Assembly: GCA_964388945.1 (NCBI GenBank) | Contig: CAYMCM010000081.1 | Location: 1-8,868, forward strand | Reading direction: 5' to 3' | Origin: Roseburia_D sp964388945 | GTDB lineage: Bacteria > Bacillota > Clostridia > Lachnospirales > Lachnospiraceae | DNA length: 8,868 nt | In this document: positions 1 through 5,417 of the stretch, in pieces | Numbering within the stretch: the first letter of the stretch is position 1 | Layout: each line of letters begins with the position of its first letter | The notes under the pieces: generated by a model | Seen by the model: the letters and a program-made list of their open reading frames with translations, nothing else | Told to the model about the DNA's origin: nothing | Databases searched by the model: none | Made by a program: the position numbers and the translations under genes

Positions 1-352
1 ACAGTTTTCCACATTCAAATATTTTAATGGCATTATCAGCAGAAGTCGTATGACATACATAATCTGTAACACATCCTTTTCTATAAGGACAAGCTGTACA
101 TTCTGTCAACAACTTCGGTCGTGGTATGCTTAAATACATTTCTTTATGTGCGATACCTTCGTTAACTAACGTTAACACATTACTATCTTCACATTCAATT
201 ACACATTCCCTGCCATATCTTTTTTCATACTCTATAAATTCAATAATAGTTCTAATCTCCCAATCTGTTATCTGTGGATAATTGGAAAGTTTCTTATAGA
301 ACACGCCATCCCATACTTCAGTGAATTCAAAATCACCTATTTTTATTAACAT
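1..352 (-). CDS. Hypothetical cysteine-cluster protein, N-terminal part (C-terminus outside window)
   Basis: I do not recognise this family. The frame opens with ATG at 352-350 and stays open for 117 codons to the window edge, so the C-terminus is missing. A GGTGGTGA Shine-Dalgarno-like stretch lies just upstream. The protein starts MLIKIGDFEFTEVWDG and has seven cysteines: C50, C54, C85, C88, C94, C100 and C114. The central group has spacing C-x2-C-x5-C-x5-C followed by His101, which suggests a bound metal (zinc or an iron-sulfur cluster); this is inference. No signal peptide or membrane segment is visible. Base composition is clearly AT-rich (about a third GC in the first 60 bases), with many ATA, TTA and AGA codons, unlike ung, hisF or cheV. 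That points to an accessory or recently acquired gene. It has its own candidate promoter and lies downstream of a terminator, so it is probably a separate transcription unit. Confidence 0.7.
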   Translation of the reverse strand, partial: MLIKIGDFEFTEVWDGVFYKKLSNYPQITDWEIRTIIEFIEYEKRYGRECVIECEDSNVLTLVNEGIAHKEMYLSIPRPKLLTECTACPYRKGCVTDYVCHTTSADNAIKIFECGKL

Positions 353-363
353 ATTATCACCAC

Positions 364-377
364 CAAATTCCAATTTG
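364..377. repeat. Small perfect dyad CAAATT-cc-AATTTG
   Basis: Two 6-base arms separated by 2 bases form a perfect inverted repeat. It lies between the candidate -10 element at 399-404 and the start codon at 352 of the cysteine-cluster gene, so it would be in the untranslated leader. It could be a repressor site or chance in AT-rich DNA. No regulator is visible in the window. Confidence 0.3.
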
Positions 378-398
378 TCTTACACTTCTTTCAAATAA

Positions 399-407
399 AG
401 TATAGCA
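399..407 (-). promoter_or_regulatory. Extended -10 promoter of the cysteine-cluster gene
   Basis: The minus strand reads TGCTATACT, an extended -10 element for the housekeeping sigma factor, about 47 bases before the ATG at 352. The -35 at 17-base spacing (TAGATT) is weak, which is tolerated when the TG extension is present. The same nine bases occur in the lipoprotein promoter at 7200-7208. Confidence 0.5.
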
Positions 408-441
408 GAAAAGAATGAAGAAATCTACCATTTGCACAAGA

Positions 442-470
442 ACCGCCCGAACATTTTTCGTCCGGGCGGT
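442..470 (-). terminator. Hairpin terminator downstream of the FliD-like gene
   Basis: On the minus strand an 11-bp stem (ACCGCCCGGAC with GTTCGGGCGGT, one G-U pair) closes a 7-base loop GAAAAAT. It lies 37 bases past the stop codon at 508. The tail TCTTGT is only moderately U-rich, so termination may be incomplete. It separates the FliD-like gene from the cysteine-cluster gene. Confidence 0.65.
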
Positions 471-507
471 CTCGGTATCAATCATAAATCAGCTCAAATT
501 TCAGAAT

Positions 508-1296
508 TTAAATACCTATATCATACAGACCGCCATTTCGATATGTATAACTATATGCCCCACTATCTCCGTAACCAACAGTCTGTGAAGCCGCCCGTTC
601 TGCATAAAAGGAGATCATAGACGCTTTCGCCGAGATCTGATATCCATAGGAACCTGTTTTGCCAAACAATGCTTTCACCTGTTCCATATCAGCTTTTCCA
701 AATGTCTCTTTATCAAGAGAAAGCTTACTGTCAGAGTCAATCGCAATACCGATCTTTTCCAGCGCTTTTTCATTCACCTTTGTATAGCGCACCGCAGTAT
801 CCGCCGCATTCGTAATGCTGTTATAACTGACATTTTCCGCACGTTCAAGCATGCTATTATAACTGCTCACAAATCTATCCACCGCTTTATAAATAGCATC
901 CGTATCATATTCTGTCGTCTTATTGCCCTTATCATCCGTCTTTTCTACTTTTTTAAAAACCGATTTGTTTCCCTGCACCAGAAGTGCATCTGCCGCCTCC
1001 TTTGCTTCATCCGCAGAATTTTCTACTTTGGCAAGTATCTCCGTTTTTTCTTTCTGCGTCTGCACCTGATCCTTCTTAAAAGTATCCTGTGTTTTCTTTG
1101 TCTCATCAGGATTTTTTGCATAATAAGCCTTTAAGAGCTTTCGATAGGAACCGCTTTTTATGGTCGCATAATCTGTCAGATTGATTCCAAAATTGGATGT
1201 GGAATCAAACAATGACGAACTGTTGTTGTTATTATTCCACCCAAAAACTCCAGAAAATAATTGATTCAAATTATTATTGTTTACTGTCATCGACAT
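508..1296 (-). CDS. FliD-like (flagellar cap C-terminal domain) protein of unknown function
   Basis: This 262-residue protein has no signal peptide or membrane helix. The N-terminus is Asn/Ser-rich (NNNN at 6-9, NNNNNSSS at 21-28). It is followed by a conserved-looking block with GSYRKLLKAYYAK (49-61), a charged helical stretch (about 62-105), and a region at about 130-235 that reads like the C-terminal part of FliD: a helix resembling 'VDRFVSSYNSM', then 'LEKIGIAIDSDSKLSLD' and 'VKALFGKTGSYGYQI', then a closing helix. The tail is Tyr/Gly-rich. Full FliD is usually 400 or more residues and has an N-terminal domain that is missing here, so this is a related stand-alone protein rather than the cap itself. 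The start is supported by AGGAG seven bases before ATG 1296. A sigma-28-like -10 lies upstream. The domain assignment is by pattern, and the role is inference. Confidence 0.7.
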   Translation of the reverse strand: MSMTVNNNNLNQLFSGVFGWNNNNNSSSLFDSTSNFGINLTDYATIKSGSYRKLLKAYYAKNPDETKKTQDTFKKDQVQTQKEKTEILAKVENSADEAKEAADALLVQGNKSVFKKVEKTDDKGNKTTEYDTDAIYKAVDRFVSSYNSMLERAENVSYNSITNAADTAVRYTKVNEKALEKIGIAIDSDSKLSLDKETFGKADMEQVKALFGKTGSYGYQISAKASMISFYAERAASQTVGYGDSGAYSYTYRNGGLYDIGI

Positions 1297-1343
1297 ATGA
1301 TCACTCCTTTGACAAAAAATCTACATCCCTGTTATCTGATTCT

Positions 1344-1352
1344 ATTATATCA
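1344..1352 (-). promoter_or_regulatory. Extended -10 promoter upstream of the FliD-like gene
   Basis: The minus strand reads TGATATAAT, a perfect TATAAT with the TG extension, 47 bases before the start codon at 1296. No good -35 is present at 17 bases. This is the most likely housekeeping promoter of the gene. Confidence 0.55.
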
Positions 1353-1355
1353 TAT

Positions 1356-1380
1356 ATATCGGCAGATTTATGCTTTTTTA
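1356..1380 (-). promoter_or_regulatory. Sigma-28 (SigD/FliA)-like promoter element
   Basis: The minus strand has GCCGATAT at 1363-1356, identical to the Bacillus-type sigma-D -10 sequence. TAAA lies upstream at 1380-1377 with a 13-base spacer, where about 15 is usual. The short spacer weakens the call. It fits the flagellar flavour of the gene downstream and overlaps the housekeeping-type promoter next to it. Confidence 0.4.
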
Positions 1381-1589
1381 CATCTTTTCACCGTTTCTCT
1401 TTATTTTCTCAGCTTGTTTTGTACATATTTTATAAGAAATTTTTATTTCAAACCGTGTTTTTGTTTATTTTTACAGTATATTAAAGTTTTATTCATATTT
1501 TGTTCATATTCGTTTGGTATTATAAAACCATCGAAAGGGAAACAATATATAACTTACGGCATTATCAATTGATTAATTTTTTCATAATA
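1381..1589. other. AT-rich gene-free stretch with overlapping promoter-like elements
   Basis: No convincing gene is seen here on either strand; the short open frames are low-complexity and lack ribosome sites. At 1515-1523 the plus strand reads TGGTATTAT, an extended -10. On the minus strand TATAAT at 1524-1519 with TTGTTT at 1545-1540 (15-base spacer) could be a second, distant promoter for the FliD-like gene. The composition is so AT-rich that chance matches are expected. I see no riboswitch that I can name. Confidence 0.35.
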
Positions 1590-1617
1590 GCCCCGGTATC
1601 CGAAAGGATATCGGGGC
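1590..1617 (-). terminator. 12-bp hairpin downstream of ung
   Basis: GCCCCGGTATCC and GGATATCGGGGC form a 12-bp stem (one G-U wobble) with a 4-base loop, 33 bases past the ung stop codon. Position suggests the end of the ung transcript. On the minus strand it is followed by TATTATGAAAAAA, so the U-tract of a classical intrinsic terminator is missing. Read on the plus strand, the loop is GAAA, a GNRA tetraloop. Confidence 0.5.
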
Positions 1618-1650
1618 ACTCCTCATTTTGTCTTTATTTATTTTATCTCA

Positions 1651-2328
1651 TCAGAGATTCTCAATCTGCCAGTCAATCGGTTCTGCACCATTTTCTTTCA
1701 AAAATTCATTTGTTTTACTAAAATGTTTACACCCAAAGAAGCCGCGGTATGCCGACAGCGGACTTGGATGCGGTGCTGTCAGGATCAGATGCTTCGGATT
1801 GGTGAGCATCGATTTTTTCATCTGTGCCGGTCTGCCCCAGAGCAGATACACAATTGGACGATCCTGCTCATTGACCGCCTGAATGATCGCATCAGTAAAT
1901 TTCTCCCAGCCTCTGCCCTGATGTGAATTTGCCTGATGTGCCCGCACCGTGAGTACCGTGTTTAAAAGCAGTACCCCCTGATCCGCCCATTTCTTCAGAT
2001 AGCCGTTATTAGGAATATAGCATCCAAGATCATCTGCAAGTTCCTTATAGATATTCTGTAACGACGGCGGAATCTCCTTCTGCTCCGGCAGCACTGAAAA
2101 ACTCAATCCATGTGCCTGATTCACATTGTGGTACGGATCTTGTCCTAAAAGAAGCACTTTTACCTGACTTAACGGCGTAAAATGAAACGCATTGAAAATA
2201 TCGTCTGCCGGCGGATAGACCGTGGTCTTACTGTATTCTTCCCGTACAAAATTGTAAAGTTCCCGGTAATACGGTTTCTTAAATTCTCCGGATATGGCAT
2301 CCAGCCAGTCATTTGTAATCATTCCCAT
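1651..2328 (-). CDS. ung: Uracil-DNA glycosylase (family 1)
   Basis: This cytoplasmic enzyme removes uracil from DNA by cleaving the N-glycosidic bond, the first step of base excision repair of deaminated cytosine or misincorporated dUMP. The 225-residue length is normal for family 1. The family motifs are intact: the water-activating loop GQDPYH (62-67, Asp64), the uracil-recognition Asn123 in LLNTVLTVR, and the DNA-intercalation loop HPSPLSA (187-193, His187). These key residues fall at the same numbers as in the E. coli enzyme. Family 1 membership also fits GRGWEKFT (138-145). AGGAG lies 10 bases before the chosen ATG; a second in-frame ATG is two codons later. The gene starts only 22 bases past a strong terminator stem that closes the hisF operon, leaving no room for a separate promoter between them. 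It may depend on read-through or on a start site inside the upstream region. Confidence 0.97.
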   Translation of the reverse strand: MGMITNDWLDAISGEFKKPYYRELYNFVREEYSKTTVYPPADDIFNAFHFTPLSQVKVLLLGQDPYHNVNQAHGLSFSVLPEQKEIPPSLQNIYKELADDLGCYIPNNGYLKKWADQGVLLLNTVLTVRAHQANSHQGRGWEKFTDAIIQAVNEQDRPIVYLLWGRPAQMKKSMLTNPKHLILTAPHPSPLSAYRGFFGCKHFSKTNEFLKENGAEPIDWQIENL

Positions 2329-2336
2329 ATTCTTTC

Positions 2337-2355
2337 ATCTCCTGCAAAAGGAGAT
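2337..2355 (-). promoter_or_regulatory. Hairpin that can hide the ung Shine-Dalgarno site
   Basis: On the minus strand ATCTCCT (2355-2349) can pair perfectly with AGGAGAT (2343-2337) around a 5-base loop TTTGC. The second arm contains the AGGAG ribosome site of ung. The first arm is also part of the 3' arm of the neighbouring terminator stem, so the two hairpins exclude each other. An inhibitory role for ung translation is inference from pairing alone. Confidence 0.4.
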
Positions 2356-2375
2356 TTGCGTCTCCGCAAATCTCC
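2350..2375 (-). terminator. Intrinsic terminator of the hisF operon
   Basis: An 11-bp perfect stem (GGAGATTTGCG with CGCAAATCTCC) and 4-base loop lie 31 bases past the hisF stop. On the minus strand an A-rich run precedes it and TTTT follows. On the plus strand it is followed by CTATTTTTT, so it could also work in the opposite direction. Confidence 0.8.
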
Positions 2376-2406
2376 CTATTTTTTATCAATCTGTTTTTCC
2401 TGCCGG

Positions 2407-3168
2407 TTATCTTCGCACAGATACGCCTTTTCCTGCCAGATAATTTTTCAGATCCATGATCTCAAGTTCTTTATAGTGAAACAGTGATGCCGCCAATGCC
2501 GCATCCGCTTTTCCTTCGGTAAGTGCCTCATAAAAATGTTCCTTTGTACCTGCTCCGCCCGATGCGATCACCGGAACCGAAACATTTTCTGCGATCTGTC
2601 TGGTCAGTTCCAGATCATATCCCGCTTTCGTTCCATCACAATCCATACTGGTCAAAAGGATTTCACCTGCACCAAGCGCATCTGCTTTCATTGCCCATTC
2701 CACAGCGTCCAGACCAGTATCAATCCTGCCGCCGTTTTTATACACATTCCAGCCGGAACCATCTTCTCTTTTTCTTGCATCGATTGCAACCACAACACAC
2801 TGGCTTCCAAATTTTTCTGCTGCGTCTGTGATCAGCTTCGGTGTATTAATCGCAGACGAATTAATGGATATCTTATCCGCTCCTTCCCGAAGCAGCACCT
2901 TAAAATCTTCTACGGTACGGATACCACCGCCAACCGTAAACGGTATAAATACCTTTTCTGCTACCCGGCGCACCATATCCACTACCGTTCCACGCGCATC
3001 GGAAGATGCTGTAATGTCCAAAAATACCACTTCGTCAGCACCCGCTTTGTCATACGCTGCCGCAATCTCAACCGGATCTCCGGCATCTCTCAAGTTTACA
3101 AAGTTGACACCCTTGACCACTCTTCCATTGTTCACATCCAGACACGGAATGATTCTTTTGGTAAACAT
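2407..3168 (-). CDS. hisF: Imidazole glycerol phosphate synthase, cyclase subunit HisF
   Basis: HisF is the synthase half of the IGP synthase complex with HisH. It uses ammonia channelled from HisH to convert PRFAR into imidazole glycerol phosphate and AICAR, linking histidine and purine synthesis. The 253-residue protein has the expected (beta/alpha)8 barrel pattern: RIIPCLDVNNGRVVKG at the start, FTVGGGIR (77-84), ADKISINSSA (97-106), VVAIDAR (126-132), and IASGGAGT (201-208) for phosphate binding. The catalytic aspartates are Asp11 and Asp130. An in-frame ATG further upstream (3252) would add 28 residues that fit no HisF. The start at 3168 has GGGAGG nine bases upstream and matches the family N-terminus. 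The hisH stop and hisF start share one base (TGATG), which implies translational coupling. hisF is the last gene before a strong terminator. Confidence 0.97.
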   Translation of the reverse strand: MFTKRIIPCLDVNNGRVVKGVNFVNLRDAGDPVEIAAAYDKAGADEVVFLDITASSDARGTVVDMVRRVAEKVFIPFTVGGGIRTVEDFKVLLREGADKISINSSAINTPKLITDAAEKFGSQCVVVAIDARKREDGSGWNVYKNGGRIDTGLDAVEWAMKADALGAGEILLTSMDCDGTKAGYDLELTRQIAENVSVPVIASGGAGTKEHFYEALTEGKADAALAASLFHYKELEIMDLKNYLAGKGVSVRR

Positions 3169-3788
3169 CAGCCGACACCTCCCTCTATTTTTGCAAAGTT
3201 TTTGAGGATTGAAAGACCGGTCGTACCACTCTTCTCCGGATGGAACTGACATGCAAACACATTATCTTTTTCCACAGACGCATGAACCTTTGTCGAATAC
3301 TCTGTGACTGCTTTTACGATCGTTTCATCTTTCGCTTTCAAGTAATACGAATGCACAAAATAGACATACGGCGTTCCAGCGAAACCCGAAAACAGGCGTC
3401 CATCATTTTCCAGTGTCAGTGAATTCCAGCCAATATGCGGAATCTTAAGCCCCGGCTTATCCGGAATCTTTCGAATATCTCCTTCTAAAATCCCAAGTCC
3501 TTCCACGCCCTCGCTCTCCTCGCTTCCGTTAAACAAAAGCTGCAGTCCGAGGCAGATGCCGAGAAATGGTTTTCCGGAAGCTGTCACTTCCTTTACCACT
3601 TTGTCCAACTCATATTTCTTTAGATTATCCATCGCGGCACCAAAGGACCCAACGCCCGGCAGAATCACCTTATCTGCCTTTTCAATCTCTTTAAAATCTC
3701 TGGTCACTATCGACTCTTCCTGTAAAAATGCCAGCGCCTTTTCCACACTCTTTAAATTTCCGGCGTCATAATCCACAATCGCTATCAT
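3168..3788 (-). CDS. hisH: Imidazole glycerol phosphate synthase, glutaminase subunit HisH
   Basis: HisH is a class I glutamine amidotransferase. It hydrolyses glutamine and passes ammonia to HisF in histidine biosynthesis. The 206-residue length is normal. Visible motifs are IVDYDAGNLKSV (4-15), the oxyanion strand PGVGSFG (44-50), the nucleophile elbow GICLG (77-81, Cys79), and QFHPEKS (181-187) with His183 and Glu185 completing the triad. The Shine-Dalgarno GGAG lies five bases before the ATG and overlaps the stop codon of the upstream membrane-protein gene, 8 bases away, so the three genes are probably one transcript. The other his genes are not in the window, so this is a detached hisHF pair. 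Related pairs can act in sugar amidination, but the intact standard motifs favour histidine synthesis. Confidence 0.97.
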   Translation of the reverse strand: MIAIVDYDAGNLKSVEKALAFLQEESIVTRDFKEIEKADKVILPGVGSFGAAMDNLKKYELDKVVKEVTASGKPFLGICLGLQLLFNGSEESEGVEGLGILEGDIRKIPDKPGLKIPHIGWNSLTLENDGRLFSGFAGTPYVYFVHSYYLKAKDETIVKAVTEYSTKVHASVEKDNVFACQFHPEKSGTTGLSILKNFAKIEGGVG

Positions 3789-3796
3789 ACAAACTC

Positions 3797-5335
3797 CTAT
3801 TCCATGCCCGCTGCTTTCAGTATTTTTTTCAGTTCCAGTGTATACTCTGTACGGCTGCGCAGTTTATAAATATCCAAAGCCTGCTGTTCATCCACACCAA
3901 ATGTACCCGTTAAGATCTGTATCATCTCGCCCTTCAGGCCATTCACTTCCGGTGTGACACCATATTCTTCCGCTCTTTCTGCATGATTGCTGCATCTTCC
4001 GATTCCCCGGATCAGACAATCCAGTGCCATCTCCGGCTCTCCGATCTGCATCATGCTCTGATAGGAATCATATTCTTCCTGAATTGCTGCAAGAAGCGCG
4101 ATCTTGTTGTAAAACGCTTCATCCGCTTCTTTGATCTCCATACCTTCCAGTTTTGCATATGCATCCACATAATCTCCCTGTCTGTATGCGTCTTTCGCAT
4201 CTCCCTTAGACAGCGAATAACCAACTGCATTACTGCCAAGCTGTATCAGTGCAAAAATAGAAGCTGCCATTACTGCAATCAGAATCACCGGCTTTTTCGG
4301 CAGCGGCGGCGTGTTGTCTTTTTCCTTCGGTTTCTTTTCTTTCTTGGGTTTGCTTGCCGCTTTCTTTGCTTTTTCTGCTTTTTTCGCCTCTTGCTCCTGT
4401 TTTTTCTGTTCCTTCTTTTCTGCTTTTTCCCGCTTCTTTCTTGCTTTCTTGTCTTCCGGCTTCACCGCTCCCGCATCAGTCTCGCCTGCGGCATCCAGTT
4501 CCTTTAACAATTTCTTGTTTTCATCATCCGCCGAAAGTTCTTCTTCCTCATCATCTTCCCCAAAAAGAATCAGCGAAAGTTTCTGAAGAAACCCTTCTTT
4601 CTTTTCGCCTTCCTTCTTCGCTTTTTTATCTTTTGAAGTTTTCTTTTCTTCTTTTTCTTCCGCGGCATCTGGAACAACTGCTTCTTCTTCTCCGAAAATA
4701 CCGCCATCTCCCATTCCGTCCAGACTACCCAGTCCGAATAGATCCTCCGTCAAACCATCGTTTTGTTCTGCCGCCTGAAATTCCACCGGCTGCTCCGGCT
4801 CCATCTGCGGTTCTGCTGCCGGCATTCCAGAGGATATATCTGCATCCGCCAGTTCGTCACTTCCTGTCATACCGGACAAAAGCGCCATCAGATCCTCGTC
4901 TGAACTACCCATATCATTCATGTCAGCTTGTGCTGCTCCCTGCTCCATTTCCGGCACTTCCGGCTCTGCCAGAGCAGCATCCTGTTCTTCACTTCCGCCA
5001 CTTCCATTTAAAATATCATCCAGATCTGCGATCAATGCTTCTGTATCATCTGTTACCGCATCTTCCTTTTGCTCTTGATCCGTACCCAGTTCCTGTCCAA
5101 ACTGACGCATCAGGTCATCTTCCGGAGTTCCTACCAATTCCTGTTCAAACTGTTTTAAAAACGCTTCATCCTCTGATGAATTTCCTCCCAGATCCAGATC
5201 TGCAAGATCTTCTGTCACATTCTGTTCTTCTATTGCTTCAGGCATTTCGCCAGTCATATCTTCCGCTTTCTCACTCTTGTTATTTTCAGAAAGTGATCCC
5301 AGCAGATCATCCAAATATTCTTCCGTGTCGCTCAC
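3797..5335 (-). CDS. Acidic/Lys-rich single-pass membrane protein of unknown function
   Basis: I cannot name this family. Two GTG starts are possible. The one at 5335 (512 residues, VSDTEEYLDD) has GGGGGTG six bases upstream, better than the GTG at 5344 (515 residues). Numbering from 5344: residues 1-230 are disordered, Asp/Glu-rich, with short repeats YLDDLLGSL (10-18), a tandem FLKQFEQELVG / LMRQFGQELG (62-72, 78-87), LDDILNGSG (108-116), DLMALLSGM (151-159) and DLFGLGSLDG (201-210). GFLQKLSLILFGEDDEEE follows at 251-268. Residues 295-350 are Lys/Glu/Ala-rich and probably helical. One membrane helix spans about 352-375. Residues 380-515 are helical and may form TPR-like repeats (GDAKDAYRQGDYVDAYAKLE). 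By the positive-inside rule the N-terminal part is cytoplasmic and the C-terminal domain outside. It lies between cheV and hisH, 8 bases before hisH. The short repeats resemble the FliM peptide that binds CheY; this is speculative. Confidence 0.85.
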   Translation of the reverse strand: MSDTEEYLDDLLGSLSENNKSEKAEDMTGEMPEAIEEQNVTEDLADLDLGGNSSEDEAFLKQFEQELVGTPEDDLMRQFGQELGTDQEQKEDAVTDDTEALIADLDDILNGSGGSEEQDAALAEPEVPEMEQGAAQADMNDMGSSDEDLMALLSGMTGSDELADADISSGMPAAEPQMEPEQPVEFQAAEQNDGLTEDLFGLGSLDGMGDGGIFGEEEAVVPDAAEEKEEKKTSKDKKAKKEGEKKEGFLQKLSLILFGEDDEEEELSADDENKKLLKELDAAGETDAGAVKPEDKKARKKREKAEKKEQKKQEQEAKKAEKAKKAASKPKKEKKPKEKDNTPPLPKKPVILIAVMAASIFALIQLGSNAVGYSLSKGDAKDAYRQGDYVDAYAKLEGMEIKEADEAFYNKIALLAAIQEEYDSYQSMMQIGEPEMALDCLIRGIGRCSNHAERAEEYGVTPEVNGLKGEMIQILTGTFGVDEQQALDIYKLRSRTEYTLELKKILKAAGME

Positions 5336-5341
5336 AAACAG

Positions 5342-5348
5342 CACCCCC
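5342..5348 (-). promoter_or_regulatory. Ribosome binding site deciding the start of the membrane-protein gene
   Basis: The minus strand reads GGGGGTG, one mismatch from GGAGGTG, ending six bases before the GTG at 5335. The upstream GTG at 5344 lies inside this motif, so the 5335 start is preferred. Confidence 0.5.
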
Positions 5349-5369
5349 GTTTTCTTCTAATACTCATTA

Positions 5370-5398
5370 GGGGATGTGACTGTTCGAATCACATCCCC
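5370..5398 (-). terminator. Hairpin between cheV and the membrane-protein gene
   Basis: GGGGATGTGA and TCACATCCCC form a perfect 10-bp stem around a 9-base loop, 19 bases past the cheV stop. On the minus strand the tail is TAATGAGTATT, poor in U, so it may be a weak terminator or a processing or stability element. It lies only 34 bases before the next start codon. With no promoter visible between them, read-through from cheV is the simplest way to transcribe the downstream genes. Confidence 0.5.
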
Positions 5399-5417
5399 CT
5401 ATTCAACCTCAAAAAGC

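Noticed and set aside
85..100. C-x2-C-x5-C spacing in the left-edge protein (residue numbers), like the iron-sulfur end of Cas4 nucleases
   Set aside because: No nuclease motifs are seen in the visible part, and no CRISPR repeats or other cas genes are in the window; spacing alone is weak.
1524..1545. AAAACCATCGAAAGG on the plus strand, faintly like part of a c-di-GMP-I riboswitch
   Set aside because: The rest of the conserved riboswitch core and its paired elements are missing, and no plus-strand gene follows.
2536..3249. Plus-strand open frame of 237 codons opposite hisF
   Set aside because: It is a mirror of a clear hisF gene with intact catalytic residues; the translated sequence is unlike any family I recognise.
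3169..3252. N-terminal extension of hisF to an upstream ATG at 3252
   Set aside because: The extra 28 residues lie in hisH coding sequence, fit no HisF, and the start at 3168 has a good ribosome site.
4051..4239. Small minus-strand open frame (62 codons) inside the membrane-protein gene
   Set aside because: It is out of frame within a larger supported gene and has no ribosome site or recognisable content.
4354..5370. Long open frame on the plus strand (338 codons) opposite the acidic membrane protein
   Set aside because: It is the antisense of Glu/Lys/Asp-rich codons, giving Leu/Pro/His/Ser-rich low-complexity sequence with no ribosome site.
5376..5398. GTTCGAATC in the loop of the hairpin after cheV, like a tRNA T-arm
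   Set aside because: No acceptor stem, D-arm, anticodon arm or CCA end can be built around it; it is a simple hairpin loop.
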